Source: Atherinomorus stipes
Taxonomy: Eukaryota > Chordata > Actinopteri > Atheriniformes > Atherinidae
Direction of reading: 5' to 3'
NCBI GenBank assembly: GCA_023101725.1
Contig: JALJCO010012682.1
Span: 2,046,001 to 2,110,000 of the forward strand
Length of the DNA stretch: 64,000 nt
Both the position numbers and the translations under genes were made by a program. Below are positions 35,304 through 47,385 of the stretch, in pieces. The notes below the pieces were generated by a model that was given only the letters and a program-made list of their open reading frames with translations, was not told the DNA's origin and made no database searches. How positions within the stretch are numbered: position 1 is the first letter of the stretch; each line of letters opens with the position of its first letter.

Positions 35304-37212
35304 GTGGGTGTGTGTGGGGGGGGGGGGGGGGACAGGTTGCTTTTTTTTTTTATTTCTCAGCTGATTCTGAAATCGTTGACCAGTGCTTTAAAAGTGTTGA
35401 GGCTGATGAATGAAAAAGAGCAGCGAATCTTAGCAAAAAAAAAGGAAGAAAAGTAATCAGATTGTGAACAAAGGAGTGGATTATTTAGCCTGCTTAGTTA
35501 ATTATGATAAGCCCAGCGCATTATGGAGGAATATTACATAAAAGTGTTGGATTATATTAGAATGGATGAAGAGCACCAACCCAGGAAGGTTGTGCAGAAA
35601 TGATGTGCAGATTTATTGCACTTTTCCGTGTGAAGGATGCAGTTTAAAATGGTAAACATAGTTGGAAGAGGAGCAGATGCAGAAATTAAATTTTTCGGAA
35701 AGCACTTTGAGTTAATGCAACTGGCACATGCATGTAGGATTAAGCAGGTTCAAGTGCTTGCAGTGCACGTTGCATTTCATCATTATCAGGCTCTTCCCAA
35801 TCAGGATATTGGGGAGTGGTATGTTGTACTTGCAGGATGAATAATAAAAAAAGGAAGCATGATGTGGGTTAGACCCTGGCTTATCGAAATAATTTCAAAA
35901 GCAAGTCAGAGTTTCACATGTGTGATGAAGACCATGCTGCACCGCCTCATAAAGCGCCTCATCTCCACTGCAGCGTGACAGCATGAGAACATGGCTGGAA
36001 TGCAGGATGACAAGGCTGCATGGCGAAAAACTGTCAGCTGTCATTAGTATTCAGCACGGACCTGATTTGTCTTGCTGGACCTTTGCAGAAACCTTCTCTC
36101 CATAATGGGAGATAAATTGTGGTGAATAAAGCAGCTTAGACAAATCTGTGCTCTTTTCTCTTGTCTGGGATCTGACCAGCACACAGATGCCACAATAGTC
36201 CAAAATACAGAAGTTGTAAAAAGGAAAAGGGTCAAAGTGTAACCTCTCTGTAATGCTGCTGTGAGAAAGAGAAGCTAAGCGGCAGATAGAGGCCCTTACT
36301 AAAACCTGTTCTCCAGTAGCTTAGTTCTCAAGTCTTGAGTGAGTTTTATCTGAGAACCCTCTCAAGCATGGCCACAGTAATGAACCTATTAGCCATGAAA
36401 TTGACTTTTATGATGAATAGAGAACAGATGAGTTTTAGGAGGCCAATCTGTATTAAAGCTGTGTTGTTTGCAATTCATAATTACATTTGGGCATTAGTTG
36501 TTTTATTGTTTTGTTCTGGGTTTTTTTTTTTTTTAAACAATTGTGTTTGCACATTTGCATGCAAACTTTGTCATCAAGTTTTCTTTGGCTTTTAAACTAA
36601 ATATGGAACAAAACAGCTGAAAAAAAGAAAACCCCACCACTGCCATTGTTTAGAATTTCTTCAGTCTATATGAATTAGGAAATCTTGTGTTTAAGGCATC
36701 ATATTAGCCAGTGGTACAAGAGGAAAGTTTGTCTTTCTGTTGATATATCATAAAGCATGCTAAATAATACAGCATGACATGACAAGTTGTATTGATGGGC
36801 CTAGTAAAAGAATCCCTTGGATGAATAGAAATGTGCCTCAGTTCTCCATGTTAATAAAGCCTCACATATTTACAGGTTTGTTACATTCACCATGGAGGAT
36901 TACTGATATGCTATGTACCTTTAGTGCTTTAGTGCTAATACCTTTAGTATTAAGACTGTATTCAGATTGAGTCCTATAAGTGTTTAACTTTTAATGTGGA
37001 TCCAGGATTATTTTATTCAACTCTGGAAATGGTGTCACATCTCAAATTGCTATTGTTTACATATGCACATCTGTGGCTATGCCTTTCTGTTTTCCAGCAA
37101 CAGTATGAAAAGAGAAGCAAAAGTAGAAATGCAGCAGGTGTCTTGATTAAGCTAATCAGATTTTCTTTTAGCAATACAGCCAGTCTTTTTATTTTATATA
37201 GTGTTTAGATCA
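35304..37212. other. Unrecognised stretch
   Basis: It starts with a 16-base G run (35316-35331). No supported gene or element; the short ORFs show no known motif. Confidence 0.5.
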
Positions 37213-37432
37213 CAGAGGGGAAATTAGGGCTCTGCATTTTACCCATCTCTGCACAGTGTTCCCAGAGAACAGTGGGCTGCTACTTACTGTAAGGTGCCCA
37301 GGGTGCAGTTGGTGCGAGTTAAGGACCTTGCTCAGGGGTCCACAGTGGTTCACCTGAGTGTTGTGTCAGGGACTTGAACCCGGGTCCTCCGCACCAGAGC
37401 CTGCGACGTTGCCACTAGGCTACCACTCCCCC
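37213..37432 (-). mobile_element. tRNA-derived SINE, same family as 32584-32825
   Basis: On the minus strand the head reads GGTAGCCTAGTGGCAACG (A box) with B box GGTTCAAGTCC at 37380-37370. The shared body follows (CAGGTGAACCACTGTGGACC, CTGAGCAAGGTCCTTAA, ATGGGTAAAATGCAGAGCCC). The A-rich tail is poorly preserved (ends near CCCCTCTGTG). Confidence 0.9.
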
Positions 37433-38188
37433 ACTTTTGTGGACAAGCATGTTTTAGTGGAGTTTTTCATAGATCCAAAGTTCATCTCTGGCAGTATCTA
37501 TAAAGCAAAGATAATTTGTGAAGGGGAAAAAAAGTTTGAGACAACACATTCAATCTGTCACTGAAAGCAGCTGGTAGAGCAAACGGAGGCAGAGAAAGAG
37601 ACAAAAAATGGTTTTGTTTGCTGTCAGCAGTTTAAATGCGAATTTTCTCGATGGACTTTTAACATAATGAGGTTTTTTGTTTGTTTGTTTGTTTTTTTTT
37701 AAGTTACAAAGGCCCTCATTTATCAAACGATCGTACGACGAAAATCTGTGCGTACGACCATTTCCACGCAAGACTCGGCATTTATCAATTTGAACGTGAG
37801 CGTAGGATACGATTAAATCTCACGACAGCTCTGAGTTCGTGTACGCAAGTTTGAGTCAGTGAGGGTTTGCAGCAGCGCAGCAGAACATGAAAATATTTAT
37901 TAACCAAACTGCAAACTGTCATTTAAACATAAGCATTCACATATCAGCACTAAGAATGAACCCATTTGCAAAGAAAAAGGAAAAAGTGAATGTAGAATGT
38001 ATTCCCAAAATTACAAAAATAGCTGTGACTGAATTTAATTCCTCCATTTATCTCAACAAATTATTAAAATCATTAACATATAGTTCTAGGAGACAAGTGC
38101 TTTCCACTCTTCGTGCATCTCCTCAACCCGCTGGTAAAACTGCCACATAGGAGCGGAGGTAGGCATCAGTACGCACACACGTGAAGGT

Positions 38189-38444
38189 GCCCAGGTGGAG
38201 CGCTGCTTCGGGCTGCAGGAAGGCAGATGGGTGTCGGACGGTCCGACTCGGACCCGGCGGGATGAAACGCTGCTTTCTGTCCTGTGCAGTGCTGCACATC
38301 GCTCGGACCGGAGAGTTTAGATGCGCAGGAAAAGATGCGCCCAGAGCCGCTCTGCAGCCCCCACTGGGCTATACGGAGGAGACCGGAGCTGATCCATTTC
38401 TAATAAGTAATCAACACTTTAAAGTTGTATTAGTGCTCAGTCAG
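38189..38444 (+). pseudogene. Harbinger DDE transposase, C-terminal fragment
   Basis: One frame gives AQVERCFGLQEGRW (38189 onward), matching the VERxFGxLKGRW block that carries the third catalytic acidic residue in PIF/Harbinger nucleases. After about 25 codons the matching frame shifts to CFLSCAVLHIARTGE, the conserved CxVLHNIA helix that follows. A frameshift therefore separates the two, and no upstream catalytic aspartate regions were found. Inactive. Confidence 0.8.
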
Positions 38445-38559
38445 TAGACTGTCCCTTAGCTTTGCAAATGCAAGTTATATTTTTTCTGTCCCCATCTGGG
38501 TCAGGCTCGGATCTGACCGGCATCCACCTGTCACCTGTTAGAGCGCAGCGGGGGGGGGG

Positions 38560-38907
38560 GGCATCATCTTTTGGTGGTAAGTTTCATATTGGACCACTTC
38601 TTCTTGACCCATTGGCTAAAGAATTGTGACGTTGCCATCGGATGTGGGCTATTATTAAATTTCATAGCTAATAAAACGAATAAACCATATAAACCAGGCC
38701 TAGATTGAGACTTTTATTAATATCTCAGCTGGTCGTTCAACGGCGGTGAGGCTGACTGATCCTCTTCCGTGCAACGTTTTTGTGCACGTCTCTGACTCCG
38801 GTTTTTAAGCTGCCAAACACCTCTTTAATCTTTGTCACCTCACAAATGAGGAATTCTGTCGTGATCCCCCCAAAAGTTTCTTTTTTGGCAGAATCTCTCC
38901 TCTCCAT
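38560..38907 (-). pseudogene. Harbinger Myb/SANT-like (NAIF1-type) gene fragment
   Basis: From the minus-strand ATG at 38907 the frame reads MERRDSAKKETFGG, then CEVTKIKEVFGSLKTGV and HKNVARKRI, to a stop after about 57 codons. FGSLKTGV and the spacing of basic residues match the Myb/SANT-like domain of Harbinger accessory proteins and the related host protein NAIF1. Downstream, near 38610-38580, another frame gives WVKKKWSNMK, the closing helix of the same domain. In Harbinger elements this protein carries the transposase to the nucleus and to the element ends (known for the family). This copy is broken. Confidence 0.7.
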
Positions 38908-39142
38908 GGTTCAACCTCGCTGGGTGAAGCCTCATCATTATGCATGTTTAAGGGCGTAACCGTGGGCGTGACATTTAAATGACGATAAATTTCAGCTGTG
39001 GAATTTATCAAGACTCTTTTGTTCGTACGACGAGATTGGACCGATAAGAACGTTTTAATAAATCACACGTGGGTCCAATCGTACGACCATTTTTACAATC
39101 AGATGTGCGACCATTTCGACGATCGTTTGATAAATGAGGGCC

Positions 39143-41956
39143 ACTGAGTGGATTTCCAAGAATAAGAACTACAAATTATAGTGAGTGAGAAGACAATAAC
39201 AGCTACTTATCAAATATGAACAGCTAGTCATCACATTTAGATGACCTAACTTTCAACTTCCTTGCCTTTATATTTCACTACTAAATTTATATCAGACTAA
39301 AAGATTGAATATATCATGTAGCATCATAATCTCTTTAAAACATGGATATATGTTTCTCTCTGACTATTGTGAAGCCATAACAAAAGTGCCTTTAAGTGCA
39401 CGACCACTAATGGCTGCTGGCTCCAAAACCTTTCTGGCTCCAACAGACTCCAATTCCAAAACCATCAACTTCTGTCATGAAATACTACATTTTACATTAA
39501 TGTGTTATTAGCTAGCTTCAGTTCTTCCGATCTGTGAGCTGGTCTGCATTTTTATATGATGTCCCAAAGACATGTATTTTGTCCACTAAGGCTTTGAGGG
39601 TCAGTCTCCAGATCTAGCTTGTAGTTCAAATATGGTCACTTCTGACTATGCAGATAGGCACAGAGTCGGTAATCCTGACAAACTGCTTCTGTCCAATCAT
39701 TCTGTCCTGGCTTTGCTGAGGACACTTGTGACTTGAGGGATTTGCTGCATCATGTTTGTCAAACTTGTTACACAGCAGAAAATGTGCTTATCATCACATT
39801 AAAGTGTGCAAGCCATGCAGTAAAAGCCAGACTATAAACAGAAATTATCTTCAAATGCTAGACACAATGAAGAGAAACATCTTGTCACCTTTTCAAACTT
39901 TCTTATGCATTTTTGGTTTTTTGATGTTTGCTTTGTACAGAATATGATCCTTTGTGCTCTAGCTTGTTTACATCTCATGAATGAATCGAAGAAAATGTGT
40001 CAATCTTACAAGTTTTGTAATAAAATCAGTTGCAGGCCTAAAAGGTTTGTTCTGTTATAACTTCTAACTGTGGGATGCTTGTGACAGCATGTTACTGTAA
40101 GTCCATTTCTGTCTGTTGATAAAGATGTTAAAGGCAGTCTATCATGGGTACAGTATTAGGTGAATAAGATTAACTGGACAATCTGAATACAACAGTATGT
40201 TCTTTTGATAAGCCAAAAAAACTTTTGATATTCTCTGACATCCAATCAGCATATCCCATTGTGCTGAGTGTCAGACCCCGGTTGGTTGATTGATTGTAGT
40301 TCTGCTTTGCACCCCTCTGCTCAGAGCTCAGCTCTGCAATGACAGAGAGGACACATAGATGAATAATGCATGTCTCTATCAACCCATCTTGCAAGTGCAA
40401 TGCACAGACAGAAAGACGTGGACGGATGAAGAGAGACAGATAGACAGAGAAGGACAGAAAGACTGGAGGTTATCAGGATGAGCACTAAACTTCAAATTAA
40501 AATCCCACCATCTCACAAAGTGTCAAAACTTGTGAATATCTGCTTACTCTAGTCTGAGATCGACGCACTCGTTGGAAATGTGCTTTGAGACTTTGTTTGT
40601 CCACCCACGAGCTAGTCTAATTAAACTTTTCCTGTTTCAAAGTTTCCGCTAATGTACAAATTGTTTGAAGCATCTATTGCACATGCTTCAGTGTAATGTA
40701 GTTTTAACAGAACTAATTTAGCCACAATGAGTGTGTTTTATTCTAGAAAGAGGTCACAGACAGAGAAATGTCTTATTTATTCATTTTGGTGAGGAGCCAT
40801 CTGTGGTTAAGAATCTAAGGCCAGCATATTGAATTTGTATCAGTATCCCAGTGTCTCTCTTTTGGAAGGTGCTTAATAACCCTGCAGCAGATTTCAGTTA
40901 CCATCAGACAGACGAGAAAACCAGGGATATATAAGCCTCTTTTTTTTTCCTGTTACACACTGGAAGACACAGATTTTATTTAATACCATCAATGTTTTCC
41001 AGAACCATGAAAGTAAATTGCTCTCAAGGTAAACGTAAAGGTGGCTTCATGAGAGGCAGATGATGTAGAGAAACAATGAGGTTCCAACTTTACATTTTTT
41101 AAGTATCTTTTAAGTGTTTTCAGTGATGACATGTAATTACAATGCCTCCTCTATAAACCCAAAGTTAAAGCAGCATTGCACATTTGACAAATGATGAGTA
41201 CTGCATAGCAATCTCATGGATATTTACTCCAGATGAGCTGAGGCGACTGCTATTTCCATACATGGAGGTAAGTGATGTGCATTGTAACATATACTGTAAA
41301 AAGTCTTGTGGCTGCTGTGGTGGTTAAGTGTTGCTTTGAAAAGCCTGTTTAAACTCGTTTTAAAGGTAGCCTACTCTCTGCTCTTATACAGTGTTCCAGT
41401 CTAAAAGGGGAAAAAAAGAATAGGAGAGGCAAAAAGAGGCTTAATGCATAATACATTCTCCATTTAGTTTAAATTCCTTTCTGTTTCAGGTTCCTGGCAG
41501 ACAGATGGGGTGTGTTTCTAAGTCAATGTAAAATAGACAATAGGAGATATTGGCAAGGCCAAGGGAGATGGATTTAAAATTATAAGCACAAACAACCCCA
41601 TAAAATCATCACTGTTTATGTTGTATGTTTACTAATTGAGGTTCTGAGGCTCAGGATATGATATGTTTAAAATGGACTTAGTTTGGTGCAAGAATTTGAG
41701 TGTTATGTTTGTGGCATTTTTATACAAGTAAAACCTGTGTGAAAAAAATAAAAGCAAGAAGATATGTGTTGCTTAAAAAAAGAAAAGAAAACTAAGAAAG
41801 GTTCAAAGCAGGACTTAATTCTTATTTGTACAATGAAAAAAGAAAATATAGAGGGGGAAGAAGATTGAAAGGAATAAAAAGCAAAGAAAACATGAGTGGG
41901 TTGATAAACTGATTGTTTTTTCATATTTTTGATTAAGAATTTTTTATATGCATATT
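39143..41956. other. Unrecognised stretch
   Basis: No supported gene or element. The short ORFs have no recognisable motif, and a purine-rich GACAGA run at about 40405-40462 is simple sequence. Confidence 0.5.
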
Positions 41957-41980
41957 TATATATATATATATATATATATA
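41957..41980. repeat. Short (TA)n tract at a Tc1 insertion site
   Basis: An alternating TA run directly abuts the left terminus of the Tc1-like element. Tc1 elements target TA, so the element probably landed within this tract. The exact TA duplicated cannot be told apart on the left side. Confidence 0.85.
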
Positions 41981-42303
41981 CAGGGAGTGCAGAATTATCA
42001 GGCAAATGACTATTTTGACCACATCATCCTCTTTATGCATGTTGTCTTACTCCAAGCTGTATAGGTCCAAAGCCTACTACCAGTTAAGCATATCAGGTGA
42101 TGTGCATCTCCGTAATAAGAAGGGATGTGGTCTAATGACATCAACACCCTATATCAGGTGCATTAGGCAAACAGAATTATTAGGCAACTTAACAATAAAC
42201 AAATATATACCCATTTCAATTATTTATTTTTACCAGGGAAACCAATATAACAGCTCAACATTCACAAATATACATTTCTGACAATCAAAAACAAAAAAAC
42301 AAA

Positions 42304-43422
42304 TCAGTGACCAATATAGCCACCTTTCTTTGCAAGGACACTCAAAAGCCTGCCATCCATGGATCCTGTCAGTGTTCTGATCTGTTCACCATCAACATTG
42401 CATGCAGCAGCAACCACAGCCTCCCAGACTCTGTTCAGAGAGGTGTACTGTTTTCCCTCCTTGTAAATCTCACATTTGATGAGGGACCACAGGTTCTCTA
42501 TGGGGTTCAGATCAGGTGAACAAAGAGACCATGTCATTAGTTTTTCTTCTTTTAGACCCTTTTTTGCAGCCATGCTGTGGAGTACTTGGATGCGTGTGAT
42601 GGAGCATTGTCCTGCATGAAAAACATGTTTTCCTTCTTCTTCTACTTCTTCCTGTACCACTGCTTGAAGAAGGTATAATCTAAAAATTGGCAGTAGGACT
42701 GGGAGTTGAGCTTGACTCCATCCTCAACCCGAAAAGGCCCCACGAGCTCATCTTTGATGATACCAGTCCATACCAGTACCCTAGCCTGGCACACCAGCCT
42801 GACCAACGCCATGTATGAGATACACGGCAAGTCCGTGTATCTCATACATGGCGTTGGTCAGGCTGGTGTGCCAGGCTACCAGTACCCCACCTCCACCTTG
42901 CTGTCGTCTGAGTCGGACTGGAGCTCTCTGCCCTTTACCGATCCAGCCACAGGCCCATCCATCTGGCCCATCAAGACTCACTCTCATTTCATCAGTCCAT
43001 AAAACCTTAGAAAAATCAGTCTTGAGATATTTCTTGGCCCAGTCTTTATGTTTCAGCTTGTGTGTCTTCTTCAGTGGTGGTCGTTTTTCAGCCTTTCTTA
43101 CCTTGGCCATGTCTCTGAGTATTGCACACCTTGTGCTTTTGGGCACTCCAGTGATGTTGCAGCTCTGAAATATGGCAAAACTGCTGGCAAGTGGCATCTT
43201 GGCAGCTGCACGCTTGACTTTTCTCAGTTCATGGGCAGTTATTTTGCGCCTTGGTTTTTCCACACGTTTCTTGCAACCCTCTTGACTATTTTGAATGAAA
43301 CGCTTGATTGTTTGATGATCACGCTTCAGAAGCTTGGCAATTTTAAGAGTGCTGCATCCCTCTGCAAGATATCTCACTATTTTTGACTTTTGGGAGCCTT
43401 TCAAGTCCCTCTTCTGACCCAT
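42304..43422 (-). pseudogene. Tc1/mariner-family transposase pseudogene
   Basis: The natural start is the minus-strand ATG at 43422 (MGQKRDLKGSQKSKIVRYL). A helix-turn-helix follows (CSTLKIAKLLKRDHQTIKRF), then the KKRVEKPRRKITAHELR linker, a second DNA-binding segment, and the first catalytic aspartate in VLWTDEMRVSLDGPDG. The frame is open until the foldback insertion, where it ends after translating the palindrome. Beyond it, stops and a frameshift break the block of the second aspartate; a decayed FHAGQCSIT frame lies near 42595. The third acidic residue survives in SPDLNPIENLWSLIKCEIY (about 42515). Inactive through the insertion and at least one independent lesion. Confidence 0.92.
42782..42878. 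mobile_element. 97-bp perfect foldback insertion with 9-bp duplication
   Basis: Two 46-base arms are perfect inverted copies (42782-42827 and 42833-42878) around the loop CAAGT. The arms start TAGCCTGGCACACCAGCCTG. The sequence CCAGTACCC stands at 42773-42781 and again at 42879-42887, a perfect 9-bp target duplication. The transposase sequence continues on both sides once one copy is removed. No second copy of this palindrome occurs in the window. Perfect arms imply either a very recent insertion or arm homogenisation. A 9-bp duplication does not suit Tc1 (2), Harbinger (3) or hAT (8) and is closer to Mutator-like elements. Confidence 0.9.
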
Positions 43423-43650
43423 TTTGCTAAAGGAAAGGAAGTTGCCTAATAATTCTATTTGCCTAATACACCTGATATAGGGTGTTGATGTCATTAGACC
43501 ACACCCCTTCTGATTACAGAGATGCACATCACCTGATATGCTTAAGTGGTTGTAGGCTTTGGACCTATACAGCTTGGAGTAAGACAACATGCATAAAGAG
43601 GATGATGTGTTCAACATACTCATTTGCCTAATAAATCTGCACTCCCTGTA

Positions 43651-43700
43651 TATGGGTGTGTGGGTGTGGGTGTGGGTGTGGGTACGTGTACGTGTACATG
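43651..43700. repeat. GGTGTG-rich minisatellite
   Basis: Six-base GGTGTG units followed by GTACGTGTACGTGTACATGTAC, an alternating purine-pyrimidine tract directly right of Tc1-like element 2. Confidence 0.85.
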
Positions 43701-44214
43701 TACTCTTGTGAACTGAAGTAAACTTTTACAGAAGACATAAAGGACAGTATTGAGTTGACAGGGATGCAATGAGTTGGCATGTACACAGTAACATGAGCAT
43801 TACTACCCACCTACATAAGGGAACATGATAGTTTCTTTCATGCTTAAATATTCAAGAAGATCTCAACACTGTTACCTGTACACATGAAAAAGTGAGATTA
43901 GTTATATGTTCTCACTTACATCTAAATGCCAAGGCTGTCGTGCACATTTCTTTTCCTGCTCCTGAGCAACCCTCAGATTTATGACATGGTGCACAACAGA
44001 CCAGTGGGCTATGAAAATAACATAAAGTACGGATTTATGATCTTAGCACAGTCACATCAACACAATGGGAATTTCAAGAGAAGCCGTTGTTCATTCACAT
44101 GACATCATGTTGTGTACGGCTGAAAACTGGTGGCCAAGCAACAGAATGAGGACAACAACTTCAGCACACGACAAGACAACTTAAATAAAAGCAGTTGTGT
44201 CGCATTGTTTTAAT

Positions 44215-44763
44215 TTAAAGGTAGAGTCCGAAGTTGCCGCAGCGTTTCTGTTTGCCAACAGCAGTATTCAAACTGAGCGCCCCTCCCTCTCAGGCTAATG
44301 GCTACCTCGTTCTTAAGCATATACAGCTTCAAGCTTCTCCTTTAGAACTCAGAAGCTGGTAAAAGCCAAACTAATATTAACCCTGGTTTTCCAACGTCCA
44401 CTATCTCAAGCTCTTACCTTTTCTTCGGTGCATCCGCCGTTTTTTCTTTCTTTCTTTCTTTTTTTCCTTCGAGAGTTTGAGTGACGGGTGTCTGCCCTAA
44501 TCATGAGCTTATTTCCACACAGTGTCATGCCCTTAGCTCTGTCATTGGCTGGCGATATGAACAGAAATCTCCACCCAGAAACGTCCCCAACACAACAAAA
44601 CAAAACAAAACAAAAGAGCAAATTAAAGGCAGGGGACAGAAAGTTGCATTCAAACGCACCACTGCACGCGAGTAGAGGCCCAAAGGCGCTGATTGAGACG
44701 GATTTCACTTGCACAAGTCTAACATTTATTTTCAGGGAGGGGAACTTCGGACTCTACCTTTAA
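44215..44763 (-). mobile_element. TTAA-flanked MITE, copy 2, complete (549 bp)
   Basis: TTAA at 44215-44218 and 44760-44763. Perfect terminal inverted repeats of 21 bases start TTAAAGGTAGAGTCCGAAGT at both ends. The copy at 6201-6659 is in the opposite orientation. The interior has a TTCT run (44443-44465) and short AACAAAACAAAAC repeats, but no coding motif. Because termini are complete here and decayed in the other copy, this is probably the younger one. Confidence 0.92.
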
Positions 44764-46794
44764 TGTGAACATGAGGACATTCTTTTTTTAAGTCCACAAA
44801 ACAGAAATAGGTTCACTGCATCTAAAACTAGAGTGACCACTGAAGTATTGAGCTTTCCTCAATTACTTTGAGCTGTTCTGCTTTGTTTTATTTTTTCTAT
44901 TGATATTTTTTTCCCACCCCTATGTTTCAGTGTCAGAAACGGATAACAAAACTGCTATTTGCAATGACTACTTGTTTTTTTCAGCTTTAATATTGGTATC
45001 AATATCAAATATCGATATATCGGATATAGGCCGAAATTCCAATATCGTGCATTCCTATTTAGCAGAGCAGAGGTTTCCTTTCTGATTGGCAGATTTTCTG
45101 ATCGTTTTAATGAAAATGTTGCTTGACTTACAAACTTGATTTGGGTCAGTGTTTGATATTAGTCAATCCACATTTGCTGAAAGCCATCAGTCTTCATCTT
45201 TTGTGTACTTCATCTGGAAAATATACAGGTAAGACAGATCTTTGCATTTTGTCAACGTGAAGCATATGTGCATGTACAGGTTATAACAGCTGAGAAATAA
45301 AATTGCTGATAAAATAAGGTAAGGAAACATTGAACTACCCTGTGTTCTGGCCTGTTGTTGGTTTAACCAGTTACTATTGGGCAAAGGAGCACTGGGATGA
45401 AAACGAATTTGGACTTTCGTGAATGGCTGGACGGAAAATGCATGTGATGCAAATGTTCATATACATTTTATACCCATTAATTTTGTCATATTCACTAAAT
45501 GTGTGTGTGCGTGTGTGGGTGTGTGTGGGTGGTGGGGGGTGGGGGGTTGAATGTACATCTATCTACTACATCTTAGGTTACTTTAAAACACATTTTTCTG
45601 GCCATTTTGGTTGACAAAAAATAAGATTTAAAATAAATCAAAAGATAAAAGAAAAATAAACAAAACAATATCCAAAGTTTGGATCAATAAAAAATTGCTG
45701 CAGAAACCAATGAATGTACATATCTCGCTTCCTGCAGAGAGTGGTGCTGTGCTGTTCTTTGTGGGCTGTTGACACCCCTTTTTAGGTTGTGCTTGCCCTC
45801 TGTTCCGATGTCAGGTGTCTGTCCATGTCACAGCCCCCTCTTTAATGTCAAAACGTGGTAGTAGAAGCTGCACCACCACAAATAGAAAAGTTAATTTAAG
45901 AAACTTTTACATTTCTGTGCAATAGCATCACCTGACTTTGTTGGTGTATCCATATTTTTTCTTTCTTTCTTCTCTTCACTCTTTTCTTTCTGTTCCACTT
46001 CTAATCGTTTCTTCTCTTAATTTTTGTTTCCCTCTTGTCAAGCTCAGCAATATGATGTAAAATGCAGCTATAAACAAATATTTAATTAAATAAAAAGAAA
46101 TAAAAGGAATTAAGTCAGAGGTGCCTCATACTCATAAAGCTCCCCTTGGCAAAGCAAATCTTTTCAACACAACAAAGCAGCCAGATCATTATTCTGCATG
46201 CTACAATGCTGGACAGGACAAGTTAAAAGTTAAAAATAAAAAAACAAATTTTTCTCACCTTCTGTTTTGTTTAGTTGTTTTTGTTGTTGTTGTTTTAATC
46301 TTTCAACTTTATGCGAAACCTTTGTTTATCCAGATGCTTGTGAACCTGGACTTCATCTGACTGTGTCTGACTGACAACAGCAGGGGAATGGAGCTGGGCC
46401 GGGGCAGAGAAATGTGGTCATAAGTTAACTGGCTGCAAAGTAGCAATAGGTGAAGCCACTTGAAAATCCAATCATGTTTAAACATTCCCTGTCCTCCACC
46501 CACATTAATAGGGCCAGTTTATAGTCTACCCTGGGTCATGCAGAGCTAATGGTCACTTAAGTAAAAGGGAATGTAGCTGTTTTAAAAGCAAAAGTGTAGA
46601 TAAATAGTTAATGTACATACTTTATGTCAATGTACTTAATGTTTTAGAAGACTATTAACCTGCTACTTATCTTGTGTAAATCTACTGTCTTCTTTCTGAC
46701 ATTAGCACTGCTTGGAGTTTCCATTGAACTGTGTGTTGTCAATCTGATGAGTATTGTCAAACAAACCCTCTGTGATGGCATGAAGAAGCTACCA
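44764..46794. other. Unrecognised stretch with GT-rich repeat
   Basis: It contains a GTGTGTGTGCGTGTGTGGGT-type tract at about 45500-45547 grading into G-rich sequence. No supported gene or element. Confidence 0.5.
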
Positions 46795-47385
46795 CACACT
46801 CAAAAATAGAGGTACCAGTTTGGACTTAAAAGGGTACAAACGCTTGTCGCTGGGGGTGTTCCTTTTTGAAAGACATTTCCATACCCTTCGGTCCTGGTCC
46901 ATTTTTGTGCCTTATCAAGCTGTACCAGTTAAAGTACAATTAAACCAATGAAAAAAGATGAATGAAAGTCAATAAAATAGAGATTATGACAAAAAACAAT
47001 CAATTAGCATAAATAAATATATTATTAGGCCGAACACATATAATACGTATAATTATACATATAATTATTACTATGATTATTATGAAAATCATAATATAAT
47101 AACTATTAGTATGCTACTGTTTAGAAGTACTGATAATTATAGTTATTGTACAAGCTACACACATTTTTCAATGCTTCAGGTACCCTTTGGGTTGAAATGG
47201 TACAAATTTGTACTTTATATTACTTTGGACCCTTTTTCATAGTTTAAAGGTACACTTCTGGCCTCATAAAGACCAATATTGTACTTTTGAGAGAACATTT
47301 GTAAAAAAAAAAAAAAAAAAAAAAAGTACCTACAGGTACAGAAATGTTCCTGTTTTCCTGTTGCGTACCTCTATTTTTGAGAGTG
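46795..47385. mobile_element. MITE with GGTACC-rich interior (class unassigned)
   Basis: The left end CACACTCAAAAATAGAGGTA and the right end, inverted, CACTCTCAAAAATAGAGGTA form a terminal repeat with one mismatch in 21. The interior has several GGTAC-type words, an AT-rich palindromic core (47030-47110) and a 23-base A run (47303-47325). No reliable target duplication was read. I recognise the terminus as common in fish, but leave the superfamily open. Confidence 0.75.

Larger units (their letters stand above)
37711..39142 (+). mobile_element. PIF/Harbinger-like element with remnants of both genes
   Basis: Perfect terminal inverted repeats of 24 bases start GGCCCTCATTTATCAAACGA at each end. 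A second inverted sub-terminal motif, GTACGACCATTT, follows on both sides. Between them lie a DDE-type transposase fragment on the plus strand (38189-38444) and a Myb/SANT-like gene fragment on the minus strand (38560-38907), the two-gene arrangement characteristic of Harbinger elements. A clear 3-bp duplication was not read (AAA on the left, ACT on the right). At 1432 bp it is shorter than an autonomous copy, so large internal parts are deleted. Confidence 0.85.
41981..43648 (-). mobile_element. Tc1/mariner-like element 2 (1668 bp, defunct)
   Basis: Termini CAGGGAGTGCAGAATTATCA and, inverted at the right, CAGGGAGTGCAGATTTATTA begin inverted repeats of about 210 bases, including GGTCCAAAGCCTAC and GGTGTTGATGTCATTAG. 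TA flanks both sides (41979-41980 and 43649-43650). The single transposase gene is on the minus strand and is interrupted by a 97-bp foldback (42782-42878) with its own duplication. The left and right arms remain highly similar. Confidence 0.95.

Noticed and set aside
42706..43386. Plus-strand ORFs across the Tc1-like element 2
   Set aside because: They are antisense shadows of the minus-strand transposase and of the palindrome, which reads similarly in both directions.
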